Assembly (NCBI GenBank): GCA_032718475.1
Contig: JAUCBJ010007124.1
Coordinates: 1 to 25,711, forward strand
Direction of reading: 5' to 3'
Length of the DNA stretch: 25,711 bases
From: Nemertoderma westbladi
Taxonomy: Eukaryota > Xenacoelomorpha > Nemertodermatida > Nemertodermatidae
Shown here: piece after piece, positions 1-8,950 of the stretch
How positions within the stretch are numbered: the stretch's first letter is position 1
Layout of the letters: every line of letters begins with the position of its first letter
Notes under the pieces: model-generated
What the model saw: the letters and a program-made list of their open reading frames with translations, nothing else
What the model was told of the DNA's origin: nothing
Databases searched by the model: none
Position numbers and translations under genes: made by a program

Positions 1-146
1 CAATTTGGATGCAAAAGGCCACTGTAAAAGATGTATATTTGTGGCCCTAATGTAAATCATCTCATTCTTTATGATAGTAAAGGTGGCCCTTTTCCCGTTC
101 ATTTAATTTAATAAATCAATTTTGAAACAAATGGGCCAGTCAAACT
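1..146. repeat. Dispersed GGGCC/GGCCC repeat, copy A
   Basis: This AT-rich segment carries spaced GGCCC/GGGCC words. It is closely similar to 2818-2970: both share the words CTCATTCTTTATGATAGTAA and AATAAATCAATTTTGAAACA in the same order, and a shorter third copy follows at about 2992-3060. No ORF of note is present. It is a dispersed repeat of unknown class; no terminal inverted repeats or target duplications are visible. Confidence 0.75.
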
Positions 147-289
147 TTCTCAAAAAATGACATGAATAGTAATATGAATTGTAAGACTTGCAATGTAATT
201 ACCACAGTTAACCAAACTAAAATAATAAAAGTTTTAATAATGCATTATTTTTGTTTGAACATAATTTTATGTATGGTTGATATATCTTC

Positions 290-508
290 TTGAAATTTGG
301 TAAGAGTGACCTACACCTACAAGCATTGCTTATTTAGAAATTCTAAATTCAGACAGACTTTAAAGTTCCCCTGTCTGCCGCTGGGGGGGGGGGGCGAATT
401 GACAGAATCGTAAAGGTACTGTAGCTGTGTAATTGTAGAACCAACCATCAGATTCCATCTGAAATTTGGTAGGAGTGACCTAGGAGCATTGCATAATTAG
501 AAATTATT
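290..508. repeat. Dispersed repeat associated with a poly-G tract
   Basis: The phrase GAAATTTGGTARGAGTGACC occurs at about 294 and again at about 460, each followed by an AGCATTGC..TTAGAAATT block. A 12-G run lies between them at about 383-394. A related copy lies at 2661-2703, downstream of a C-rich tract. It is probably a member of a genome-wide repeat family; no coding potential is seen. Confidence 0.55.
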
Positions 509-1060
509 GGTGAGTTTGTCGCCGAGGCTACTCTACGGGGTCGAAAGAAGTCAACAAAGCGGGCCATCATAGCTCAGATCCGCGAACGCGAAATAACTAC
601 ACTTGATCCCGACACAGGGGATGTGAATTGGTGCTACAAAATAATTATTTATTACATGGTAAAAAAAGTAGAATTTTTTTTCATTATTCTCAAGGCATTT
701 TATTTACCGAGCGCCAGCGAGGTTAATAAAGGGTCGAGAGAATATTGAAAAAAAAATGTTCTACGTCTTTTTCCCCATGTAATACGTAATTGTATTCTTA
801 AATTGGTACTTTTTTGTTGCTTAATTCGTTAATAAAATATAGAGCGATATAGTGTTACAATATAAATATAACTATAGTACTTTACTATATTGCTTCCATT
901 GTTACTGCGATTCAAATTATTGTACTCTTCAACTCCTGATGCTGCCTTATTCAATGTTAAAATGATTTTGTGTTCTCGAATATTTTGTGGAAATATTTCA
1001 CTGTTGGGTAGCTATTTGTATATTAGTTATATTTATTTATTAGTTATATTTGTATATTAG
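509..1060. other. Gene-free AT-rich stretch containing a foldback
   Basis: No ORF or RNA gene is supported. The only structure is an imperfect inverted repeat: an arm at about 651-711 (starting ATTACATGG) pairs with the complement of about 720-783 (ending CCATGTAAT). The arms meet at a GC-rich turn around GAGCGCCAGCGAGG. It could be a small foldback or MITE-like element. Confidence 0.55.
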
Positions 1061-1192
1061 TTGTTTTAGCTTTTAGATACTCCGTTTAATATAGTCAGTT
1101 GTTTTAGCTTTTAGATACTCTGTTGAAAAGTCAGTTGTTTTAGCTATTAGATACTCCGTTTAATATAGTCAGTTGTTCAATACTCCGTTTTA
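1061..1192. repeat. Short tandem repeat, about 37-bp unit
   Basis: The unit TTGTTTTAGCTTTTAGATAC followed by TCCGTTTAATATAGTCAG begins at 1061, 1099 and 1136. A fourth, shortened unit lies near 1171. The copies differ by small substitutions and deletions. Confidence 0.8.
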
Positions 1193-1361
1193 TATGCGGG
1201 TCTCGGTCTACGGTTAAGCGGTGCGGTTGGTGAATGCTGGGTGAACCTAGCTTTTGTTAGCTTTTAACCCTTTCAGTACCTAACTGGAAATTATTCAAAT
1301 CCCCAAGTGCCCAAGTCTAATTCATGAATTTCTGAAGTCTGTCTGTCTTTCTGTCAGTTTG

Positions 1362-2092
1362 TCTGTCAAGACTTTAGAAATAGTAAAATCTACTAACATT
1401 CTCCCTATAGGGGTTTCCTGCTCAAGGATTTCATTTCCGCTGTCAGTTTTCACTTTTGACCCTATCCAGACTGTCTGTCAGTCTGTCTGTCGGTCTATCT
1501 GTCAGTCTGTCCGTCAAAAATATAAGGAATCGCATTAGCTAATTAAAATTCTCGCTAAGGGGGTTTTCCTGGTCAAGGATTTCATTTCCGAGGTCAGTTT
1601 TAACTTTTCACCCCATCCAGTCTGTCTGTCGGTCTGTCTGTCGGTCAGTCTGTCCGTCAAAAATATAAGGAATTACATTAGCTAATTAAAATTATCGCTA
1701 TGGGGGTTTTCCTGGTCAAGGATTTCATTTCCGAGGTCAGTTTTAACTTTTCACCATATCCAGTCTGTCTGTCGGTCTGTCTGTCGGTCAGTCTGTCCGT
1801 CAAAAATATAAGGAATTACATTAGCTAATTAAAATTATCGCTATGGGGGTTTTCCTGGTCAAGGATTTCATTTCCGCTGTCAGTTTTCACTTTTTACCCT
1901 ATCCAGACTGTCTGTCGGTCTGTCTGTCGACTGTCTGTCAGTCTGTCCGTCAAAAATATAAGGAATCACGTTAGCTAATTAAAATTATCGCTATGGGGGT
2001 TTTCCTGGTCAAGGATGTCATTTCCGCTGCCAGTTTTCACTTTTGACCCTATCCAGACCGTCTGTCGGTCTGGTCTGACGGTCAGTCTGTCA
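1362..2092. repeat. Minisatellite, 143-150 bp unit, about five copies
   Basis: Each unit holds a CTGTCTGTCGGTCTGTC-type block, the word CAAAAATATAAGGAAT, TTAGCTAATTAAAAT, a GGGGGTTTTCCTGGTCAAGG word and a TTTCACTTTT.ACC.TATCCAG block. CAAAAATATAAGG begins at about 1515, 1658, 1801 and 1951, so the spacing is 143, 143 and 150. The first and last units are degenerate. No ORF crosses it. Confidence 0.9.
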
Positions 2093-2817
2093 AATTTGAA
2101 AACTAACAACAGGGTTTACCTTATTGCTGCAGCCTGGCAGTCTGTAAGCAGGTCTGCAGTAGGCGTACCGTAGTTAAATTACAGTAGATACAAGCTGAAA
2201 TGCGCCGCTAACATATAGAAAGAAGCATGTACTTAATGGTCCAGCAACATTTTCCCTTCTTAGAAATCGAATAAATGTCACGGAACAGACGTATGTGTCA
2301 AGGCGCTCTACCCATGGATCAGACGTATGTGCCATGGTACCGAAAGGGTGAATGCTAACAAGCTAACCTTTGTATCAATAAATTAAATAAATAACTAAAT
2401 AGAAAATAATATTTACAATAAACAAGAAAGTTCTAAGATTTAGTTCTATAGAATAAACCACATGACACCCCCCCCCCCCCCCAAAGTGCAAAAACAGCAG
2501 TTTTGTCACAAATTTATATCTAGACCCTCTTCCTCATTAATCGTGATGACATTTATAAATCTATAAATATTTATAAAAATATCTTGCCATCGTAAATTGG
2601 TGGCCTATTTAGTTCTCTAGCATTGTCCACATGACACCACCACCACCACCCCAGTAATAATTAGAACCAGTCATTCGATTCATCTGATATTTGGTAGGAG
2701 TGGTAAGTCTCGTGCTGCGCGAATACTCCAGCCCGTATGTGCAAGATAAGGTTGATATCGACTTCGACTAATACCGCTAATTAATATTTTTTTCAGTTAA
2801 TTTGATTAGGTACTAAT
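2093..2817. other. Gene-free AT-rich stretch with C-rich tracts
   Basis: Nothing coding is supported. A poly-C run lies at about 2467-2482 and a CCA-repeat tract at about 2632-2651; both are preceded by CCACATGACACC. The second is followed by a copy of the TTTGGTAGGAGTG repeat also seen near 290-508. Confidence 0.6.
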
Positions 2818-3460
2818 CAATTTGGATTGGAATCGGGCCGTTTTAATCAATGTATATTTATGGCCCTAATGTTGTTAATCTCATTCTTTATGATAGTAAA
2901 AATGGCCCCTTCTTCGGGTCATTTTATTTAATAAATCAATTTTGAAACAAGTGGGCCACTCAAATTCTCAGCTCAGTTTATTTGTAGGATCAAATTGGAT
3001 TCAAAAGGGCCACTGTATAATGGCCCTAATGTTATTTATCTCATTTTCAGTTCGGCCCGTTTCCTTCTCAACTAATTTGATAAATTTCATATGAAGTCAC
3101 ATCAAATAGGGCCTGTTATGGCCCTTTCTTTCTTCACTATATAGTAAGCTCAGTTCGGGCCAATGATATATTATTCCAGACAGTAAGAGGGCCAATTTTG
3201 GCAAATTTTGGCCCTTTTGACTTTTTTGGCCCTAATTCCATTTTATACATTTTGGTAAGTGGCCCGAAAATTGTGTTTTCATTTAGTAATAAAATGAAGG
3301 TGCATAACTTTTTAGAGGAAGGATATACACAAAGGGCCATCCAAGCCCGTTTGCGGTTTCGGGCTAAAGGGCCAAAAAGGGGCTAAAGGGCCACTTTTTA
3401 ATACCCCCCAAGTCGCAATAGGGTCACTTTTGATATACAAAAGTGGCCCTTCAGCCCGAA
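2818..3460. repeat. GGGCC-rich dispersed repeat, copy B plus extension
   Basis: 2818-2970 matches 1-146. From about 2992 to 3450 the words GGGCC or GGCCC recur more than a dozen times in otherwise AT-rich DNA. Short open frames on both strands here (about 60 codons) are low-complexity and have no recognisable domain, so I do not call them genes. Confidence 0.65.
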
Positions 3461-3461
3461 C

Positions 3462-3487
3462 GTATATCTATATATATATATATATAA
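3462..3487. repeat. (TA)n microsatellite
   Basis: A TATCTATATATATATATAT run of about 25 bases directly follows the GGGCC-rich repeat. Confidence 0.85.
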
Positions 3488-3587
3488 TGTTAATGTTGAA
3501 TTGGATCCAGCGAGAAGATAAGACCACTGTGAATACCATAACGCAGTCAGTTAGGGTAGGTTTCATAAATAGAGGAAGTTTTTTTTC

Positions 3588-3622
3588 TTCCTATATAGGA
3601 AAAAGTGCTTCCTATATAGGAA
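3588..3622. repeat. Two copies of the palindrome TTCCTATATAGGAA
   Basis: A perfect 14-bp palindrome occurs at 3588-3601 and 3609-3622, 21 bp apart. Decayed versions sit in both arms of the surrounding inverted repeat (about 3791, 5858 and 6302). Confidence 0.85.
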
Positions 3623-4287
3623 ATTTTTGCCATTTTTCTTAACATTTTCTTCGTTATCTTTTGAAATAAATTTTAGCGGCATATTTGAATTCCTGGCTCT
3701 ATCCTGTTTGGGGGCCTCCAGTCTATTCAGAGTTCCGATAGGCTTTCTCGCTTTCTATAGCCATTTTAAAAACACTTTTTCCGAGAATTTCTTATATAGG
3801 AAATATTTTTGGACTTCCTATTTAGGAGTTTAACTTATTTCTTTTTACTTTACTTATTTTTAACTTTTTTAAACAATTTTATGTATATATTTTTCTTAAA
3901 TAAGAAAATATATATATTTTCCAGCAGTTCATTCCAGATACTGAGCTGACCTGATAGGGCTGGGGCTGGGATACTGTTAGTTACCCCGTCATCCGGTCTA
4001 GTCTATCTGGCTATATCTGTATATGGTTTGCAGTTTCAGATAATACAGCAATAACTACATCCCTCCAACACAGAGGGATATTTTTTACAATAATTATTAC
4101 AGTAATAATTATTGATTAATAATATTTTTAAATAATTAATAATTATTAATGCATATTATTTTTATAATAATTAATGATTATTTATGGATCAAACAATAAT
4201 ATTTTTGTAATAATTAACAGATTAATAATTATTCATGCAATATTATTTTTATAATAATATTTTTAAAATAATTAATAAATTATTAAT

Positions 4288-4729
4288 GCAATATTATTTT
4301 TATAATAATTAATGCAATGTTATTTTTATAATAATTAATACAATATTATTTTTATAATAATTAATGCAATATTATTTTTATAATAATTAATGCAATATTA
4401 TTTTTATAATAATTAATGCAATATTATTTTTATAATAATTAATGCAATGTTATTTTTATAATAATTAATGCAATATTATTTTTATAATAATTAATGCAAT
4501 ATTATTTTTATAATAATTAATGCAATATTATTTTTATAATAATTAATGCAATATTATTTTTATAATAATTAATGCAATATTATTTTTATAATAATTAATG
4601 CAATGTTATTTTTATAATAATTAATGCAATATTATTTTTATAATAATTAATGCAATATTATTTTTATAATAATTAATGCAATATTATTTTTATAATAATT
4701 AATGCAATGTTATTTTATAATAATTACCG
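4288..4729. repeat. 26-bp AT satellite, 17 phased units
   Basis: The word GCAATATTATTTTTATAATA recurs at exactly 26-bp spacing from 4288 to 4704 (17 starts). Units are near-identical. A GCAATGTT variant appears at 4314, 4444, 4600 and 4704, and ACAATATT at 4340. Related but unphased AT sequence extends from about 4090 to 4880. Each unit contains AATAAT..ATTATT arms and could fold. Confidence 0.92.
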
Positions 4730-4879
4730 GTAGGCCTAATGATTATTTATGCATCAGGCAATAATATTTTTGTAATAATCAACAGATTAATAATTATTCA
4801 TGCAATATTATTTTTACAATACCAGTAGGCTTAATTAATAATTATTTTGCTGCTTTGCAATAATATTTTTACAATAATT

Positions 4880-5745
4880 CATAATTAGAATTAGAATTAA
4901 GAAGGAACAAAATAAAATTTACTTCCGTAAGATTCAGCGCAGTGATTAAAATAATTAAAATATTATCAACAATACAATAATTATACGATGCTATTATGAG
5001 CACTCAACTGCTTAATAGGCCTACACTCATAATTAACGTACCAATACAATACACTATCATTGTTTAAATTGGCACATCGCTCAACACATTCACCTCCACT
5101 ACTGGAATATAAATATTTATTGAACAGTCAGAAATTAATAAATAAATGAGGTTGTTTTATCGGTGAGATAATGTTCGGTAAATTTCTCCCAACTTGCGGG
5201 CCTCTTCCGACTTACGGGCCCCCGGCAGCTGCCCCTGTGCATTTAGCTTCATTTAATTAAGAACATTAATGGAAAGGAGCAGGTTACAGTGGCGGTGTTT
5301 TCTAACCTAAACAATAAACTATAAATTATTTCACTTGCGCTCAATGTGCGCCACTATACTGGCGGTAAGATAATTTATAAAGCAAAATTAATTTATGTTA
5401 ATGATTCTCGAAGTAAGTAAAAGTTTCATTTTAAATCTAATACTATTGTGTTAAATCGTGGGAAAGTTAATTTCAAAATGCCTGTTGTTTTTCATCTACC
5501 GTAAGTCTAGCTACTGCAGTACTGTAATTGTGAGTGGAACAAAATTCGCAATAGATTTGCGAGACAGACAGACAGACTAATTAAATTTCATAGGAACAAA
5601 ATTCACTCAAATAGGAACGAAATTCGCAAAAATAGGAACAAAGTTCGATGTGAATTCGCATTTTCACATTCCGACATTTTAGGAACAAAGTTCGCGCTCC
5701 GAAGTTTACAGTAATTAATCGCACTCTACATTAATAACATCGTCT
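4880..5745. other. Gene-free interior of the inverted-repeat element
   Basis: No ORF is supported. Five near-copies of GGAACAAAATTCGC (about 5540, 5593, 5614, 5634 and 5680) form a short irregular cluster. The phrase AAAGGAGCAGGTTACAG at about 5273 recurs at about 6031. Confidence 0.5.
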
Positions 5746-6351
5746 TAAATTGAACTGGCAAGTCATAATTTTTATTAATTAAGAAAAATCAAGACATAAA
5801 ATATTTTAAATAAGAAATAAGTTAAACTCCTAAATACTGTAGGAAGTCCAAAAAATATTTCCTATATAAGAAATTCTCGGAAAAAGTAACGTTTTTAAAA
5901 TGGCTATAGAAAGCGAACGCACAGATAGTTTTTTTCTAGTTTTCACAACAAATGTAGTAAAGATTAACTTGCAATAACCAGGAATTCGGGATTATCCTGT
6001 TTGGGGCCTCCAAAACCAGGCAGGTTAGTAAAGGAGCAGGTTACAGAGGCGAGTTGAAAGGAACCAAAACAATAAACGTGAGGAATGTTGTAGAATAGAA
6101 AACCAAATTTAAAACCAAATTTAATTGAGAATCAACAGTCAGGATGTATAGATGTGACAATGCACAACAGATCTGATTGTCAACAATCACAGACTGGAGG
6201 CCCCCAAACAGGATAGAGCCAGGAATTCAAATATGCCGCTAAAATTTATTTCAAAAGATAATGAAGAAAATGTTCAGAAAAATGGCAAAAATTCCACTTT
6301 TTCCCATATAGGAAAAAAAAAACTTCCTATTTAAGAAACCTACCCTAACTG

Positions 6352-6672
6352 GCAGTTGGAAGAGGGACAAACTGTTAAACGCCTTATCGAAAGTTAATCA
6401 AGAAGTCTCCTTACGTATACGCACGCACCCTTACAGTAGCATATCTTGGTTGGAACTACTACAGTAATTACGATTTATAGAAATTAATTAATTTATTTTT
6501 TTTTGGGGGGGGGGGACATCCATGTCGCTATGAATTAGAATGACGACACTATAAATTACAGGACAAATTGTGTGAATATAGTTACATTATAACCTTTTTA
6601 AGAATAGGACAACACTGCAATTTTCCAGAATATCCCCCCCCCCCCCTGTTAGCCGTCCCTCCCCCCCCCCCC
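6352..6672. other. Poly-T/poly-G and poly-C target region
   Basis: This is a gene-free flank. A T-run joined to a G-run lies at about 6488-6512. A 13-C run (6634-6646) is followed by TGTTAGCCGTCCCT and a 12-C run (6661-6672) that abuts the LTR. The word TGTTAGC at 6647-6653 copies the first seven bases of the LTR. Confidence 0.8.
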
Positions 6673-7182
6673 TGTTAGCGTATTCAATTCCGCTAACACA
6701 AACCCATAAAGTAAGCCGTTAAGCAATATTGGGGGCCACGAGGTTGATTACCCAATCTCGTGCCACCCCAATAAAACGGGAAGGAGAAACACACAATAAG
6801 GGTCAGGGGCCACACCCCTGACCGAGAGAGAATAGCTGGAGTGAAGGGAAACACTCCAAAGGGCGCCAACAGGGATATTAGCCAATGGGAGGGAGGCACC
6901 GGCTAGGTACAGTAACAAGGCCAACCCGTGCAATATAACCAGTTAACGGTAATCAGTTATTTCAGTTATCTCATTGTGTTGGTCGGTTTAGCTAGGATAG
7001 GACCGGAACTTTAATTACCGTTGTGTAACCACTGTGCAGACATCTATATCTATATCTATACTATTATACCGGAGGACTTTATACAGCAATCAGCATTCAT
7101 CCACCTTTTACACACACACGGCGGGAACGCGACGCGTAAATTAAAACCGGATAAACCGGGATCCTTTGTGGATCCCGTCACA
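6673..7182 (+). repeat. 5' LTR
   Basis: It is 510 bp long, TG...CA. It opens with an 8-bp inverted repeat (TGTTAGCG at 6673, CGCTAACA at 6691), carries a perfect 9-bp stem (GGTCAGGGG/CCCCTGACC, 6801-6823) and ends near a 7-bp stem (GGGATCC/GGATCCC, 7158-7176). AATAAA lies at 6770-6775. A TATAA-like word lies near 6934 and a (TATATC)n stretch near 7047. U3, R and U5 limits cannot be placed by eye. Confidence 0.96.
7158..7176 (+). promoter_or_regulatory. Stem-loop at the LTR 3' end
   Basis: GGGATCC, loop TTTGT, GGATCCC. It is present identically in the 3' LTR (21354-21372), six bases before the terminal CA. Its role is unknown; in RNA it would sit next to where the minus-strand primer site is expected. 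Confidence 0.6.
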
Positions 7183-7276
7183 GTAATTAAAGTCAATCGT
7201 CCTTAAGTAATTAAAGTCTATCGTCCTTAAGTAATTAAAGCCTAGAACTCCAGCCAGCTACCGATCTAAAGAGGAG
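7183..7276 (+). other. Leader with 24-bp direct repeat and no visible tRNA primer site
   Basis: GTAATTAAAGTCAATCGTCC and its near-copy begin at 7183 and 7207 (24-bp period), with a partial third at 7231. No TGG, the usual start of a primer-binding site complementary to a tRNA CCA end, occurs between the LTR and the first ATG. Either another priming scheme is used (for example an internal tRNA segment) or the site has been lost. Confidence 0.7.
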
Positions 7277-8950
7277 ATGAGTGACGTTACGCCAACGCGG
7301 ACCCCGGAGGAAGACCCAACGATTCGCGAGGCCGTGACCAGACGGTATAGGCCCACGACGCCGGACCCATCGGTAACGGGTCATCCGGCAGATCAGGATG
7401 AAGGGGGCCGTCTGGAGCCAGAGATCGAGCCGAGAGGAGCGGGAGCCGATTTGAGAGAAGGAGAGGGCGAGAGGAACGGAGAAGAAGACGAGTCGACACG
7501 GAACGAGGGTCGACGTACCGATGTCGCCGGCCAGCCACAGGCCGAGGGCGACGAACGGCCCACCGAAACGGCGACGGTGGGGCCGACGGTACGACGCCGG
7601 ACCCGGAGAGATGGGGGAGATGTCGGTACCGATGTCGCCGGCCAGCTACAGGCCGAGGGCGACGGACGGCCCACCGGAACGGCGACGGTGGGGCCACCGG
7701 TACGACGTCGGACCCGGAGAGACGGAGGAGAGGTCGGCGACGAGGACATCGGGGTTTCTGATCGACTTCGACGGGCCTACAACGCAACCCGGAAACTACT
7801 TAAGGAGGCCAAGGAGGGGGCGAAGATAGATGAGGTAAAGTTAACAACAGGACTAGGTGAGTCGGATAGACATTTTAGTTATCTAATGCGTTTCGGGCAG
7901 AGAGAACTGGCCAAGGAGAGAGCGAGAGGGGTTGCCGAGGAACTGTGTGATTTATGGCGGTGTAGGGGTATGCAACCTAGTGCAGTGTACGTAGGGCCAT
8001 ACTTAGTCGATGCCCAGGGTATAAAATCAGTGGGTTGGAGGAGATCTGAGGAGGGTGAATCCGAGGTTGACCCCGAGGATTCGATCTCGTCAGTCGGAGG
8101 AAGTTCTGGGAAGAGGGGGAAAGTTAGTAGGTCGGGAAGGCGGAGGGAATCCGTCGTAACCGATAAGTCTGCTACATCCTCCATAAAAGAAAGACGGGTG
8201 AGAGAGATAAATGCCACGTACAATCTCGACCTGATAGCGCAAGGTCAGAGAGAGATAAATAGACGGTTAGAGGAGGGGAGAATGCAACTAGAGAAGGAAT
8301 TGGTACTGATTAGAGAAACCGGAGAGAGGGCCGAAAGGGCCGCGAAAAGCCTTAGAGAGTGTGAGGAAATAGAGAGGAGGGAACAAGAGGAGCGTGAGGC
8401 GAGACGGGAAAGTGAACGCAAAGAGCGTGAGGCGGAACGCAAGGAGCGCGAGGCGAGAGAGGAAAATGAGCGCAAGGAACGTGAGGCAAGAGAGGAAAAT
8501 GAGCGCAAGGAACGTGAGGCAAGAGAGGAAAATGAGCGCAAGGAACGTGAGGCGAGAGAGGAAAATGAGCGCAAGGAACGTGAGGCGAGGGAGGAAAGTG
8601 AGCGCAAAGAGCGTGAGGCGAGGCGAAGGGAGGGAGCTAGGAGAGAGGCGGAATTGGCCGAACAGAATGCACGGGAGGTGCGGGAGAGAATGGCAAGAGA
8701 GGTGCGTGAGCGAAAAGAATTGGAAAGACAGCAAGGCGAGCTTATAGAGTACAAAACTAGGCGTACGCGCGAACTGGAACTGGCGCGGGTGGGGGCGTCT
8801 GAGAGCGAGGCTGACTCGAAGATTTTCGAGGAGCCAAGGGCCGTGGATATATTTATTAATACCCCACTTACAGGGACCGCACGACAGACCCGAAACTGGT
8901 GTGACCGTACGGGCGGGGGGGGGGGGGGGGTAATAATAATACTACAGTAG
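7277..8950 (+). CDS. Gag region, N-terminal part: Arg/Glu-rich protein with 11-residue coiled-coil repeat
   Basis: This is a 557-codon ORF starting at the first ATG after the leader. Residues 1-155 are polar and disordered-looking and contain a 37-residue (111-bp) tandem duplication (7517-7627 and 7628-7738). Residues about 158-255 look like a small folded domain of no family I recognise (it includes the word DRHFSYLMRFGQRELAKERA). After a serine-rich linker, about residues 310-500 form a long charged coiled coil with an 11-residue repeat of type KEREAREENER (33-bp period, about 8432-8640). The frame runs into a 16-G run (8915-8930) and stops soon after. A neighbouring frame continues through the G-run into the next segment, so this is probably the N-part of a giant Gag rather than a separate protein. 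Function is inferred from position only. Confidence 0.7.
   Translation: MSDVTPTRTPEEDPTIREAVTRRYRPTTPDPSVTGHPADQDEGGRLEPEIEPRGAGADLREGEGERNGEEDESTRNEGRRTDVAGQPQAEGDERPTETATVGPTVRRRTRRDGGDVGTDVAGQLQAEGDGRPTGTATVGPPVRRRTRRDGGEVGDEDIGVSDRLRRAYNATRKLLKEAKEGAKIDEVKLTTGLGESDRHFSYLMRFGQRELAKERARGVAEELCDLWRCRGMQPSAVYVGPYLVDAQGIKSVGWRRSEEGESEVDPEDSISSVGGSSGKRGKVSRSGRRRESVVTDKSATSSIKERRVREINATYNLDLIAQGQREINRRLEEGRMQLEKELVLIRETGERAERAAKSLRECEEIERREQEEREARRESERKEREAERKEREAREENERKEREAREENERKEREAREENERKEREAREENERKEREAREESERKEREARRREGARREAELAEQNAREVRERMAREVRERKELERQQGELIEYKTRRTRELELARVGASESEADSKIFEEPRAVDIFINTPLTGTARQTRNWCDRTGGGGGGVIIILQ
8915..8930 (+). repeat. 16-G homopolymer inside gag (frame-change point 1)
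   Basis: Upstream coding is in one frame (7277 onward). Directly after this run that frame ends at 8950, while the frame offset by one base stays open to 9693. The run length is therefore the apparent cause of the break, through replication or sequencing indel or through transcript slippage. Confidence 0.85.

Larger units (their letters stand above)
3548..6351. mobile_element. Large inverted-repeat (foldback-like) element
   Basis: The outer arms are reverse complements. CAGTTAGGGTAGGTTT at 3548 pairs with the complementary word at 6336-6351. Matching continues through the GGGGGCCTCCA, CTATAGCCATTTTAAAA, TTCTCGGAAAAAG/complement and AAGTTAAACTCC words, to about 3843 on the left and 5813 on the right, more weakly to about 3935 and 5745. 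The right arm holds about 250 extra bases (5930-6190), including a short copy of the GAATTC..CCTGTTTGGGG word in the opposite orientation. The interior holds the 26-bp AT satellite and no transposase-like ORF, so any transposition would have to be non-autonomous. I see no clear target duplication. Confidence 0.7.

Noticed and set aside
3137-3833. Short ORFs of 60-70 codons on both strands
   Set aside because: They lie in repeats and inverted-repeat arms, with no domain and length expected by chance.
5535-5700. Heat-shock elements
   Set aside because: GAA and TTC are five bases apart rather than two, so they do not match the nGAAnnTTCn pattern.
7168-7182. TGGATCCCGTCACA as a tRNA primer-binding site
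   Set aside because: It lies inside both LTRs, with the LTR limit fixed by the poly-C at 21379, and forms part of the GGGATCC hairpin; I cannot match it to a tRNA 3' end.
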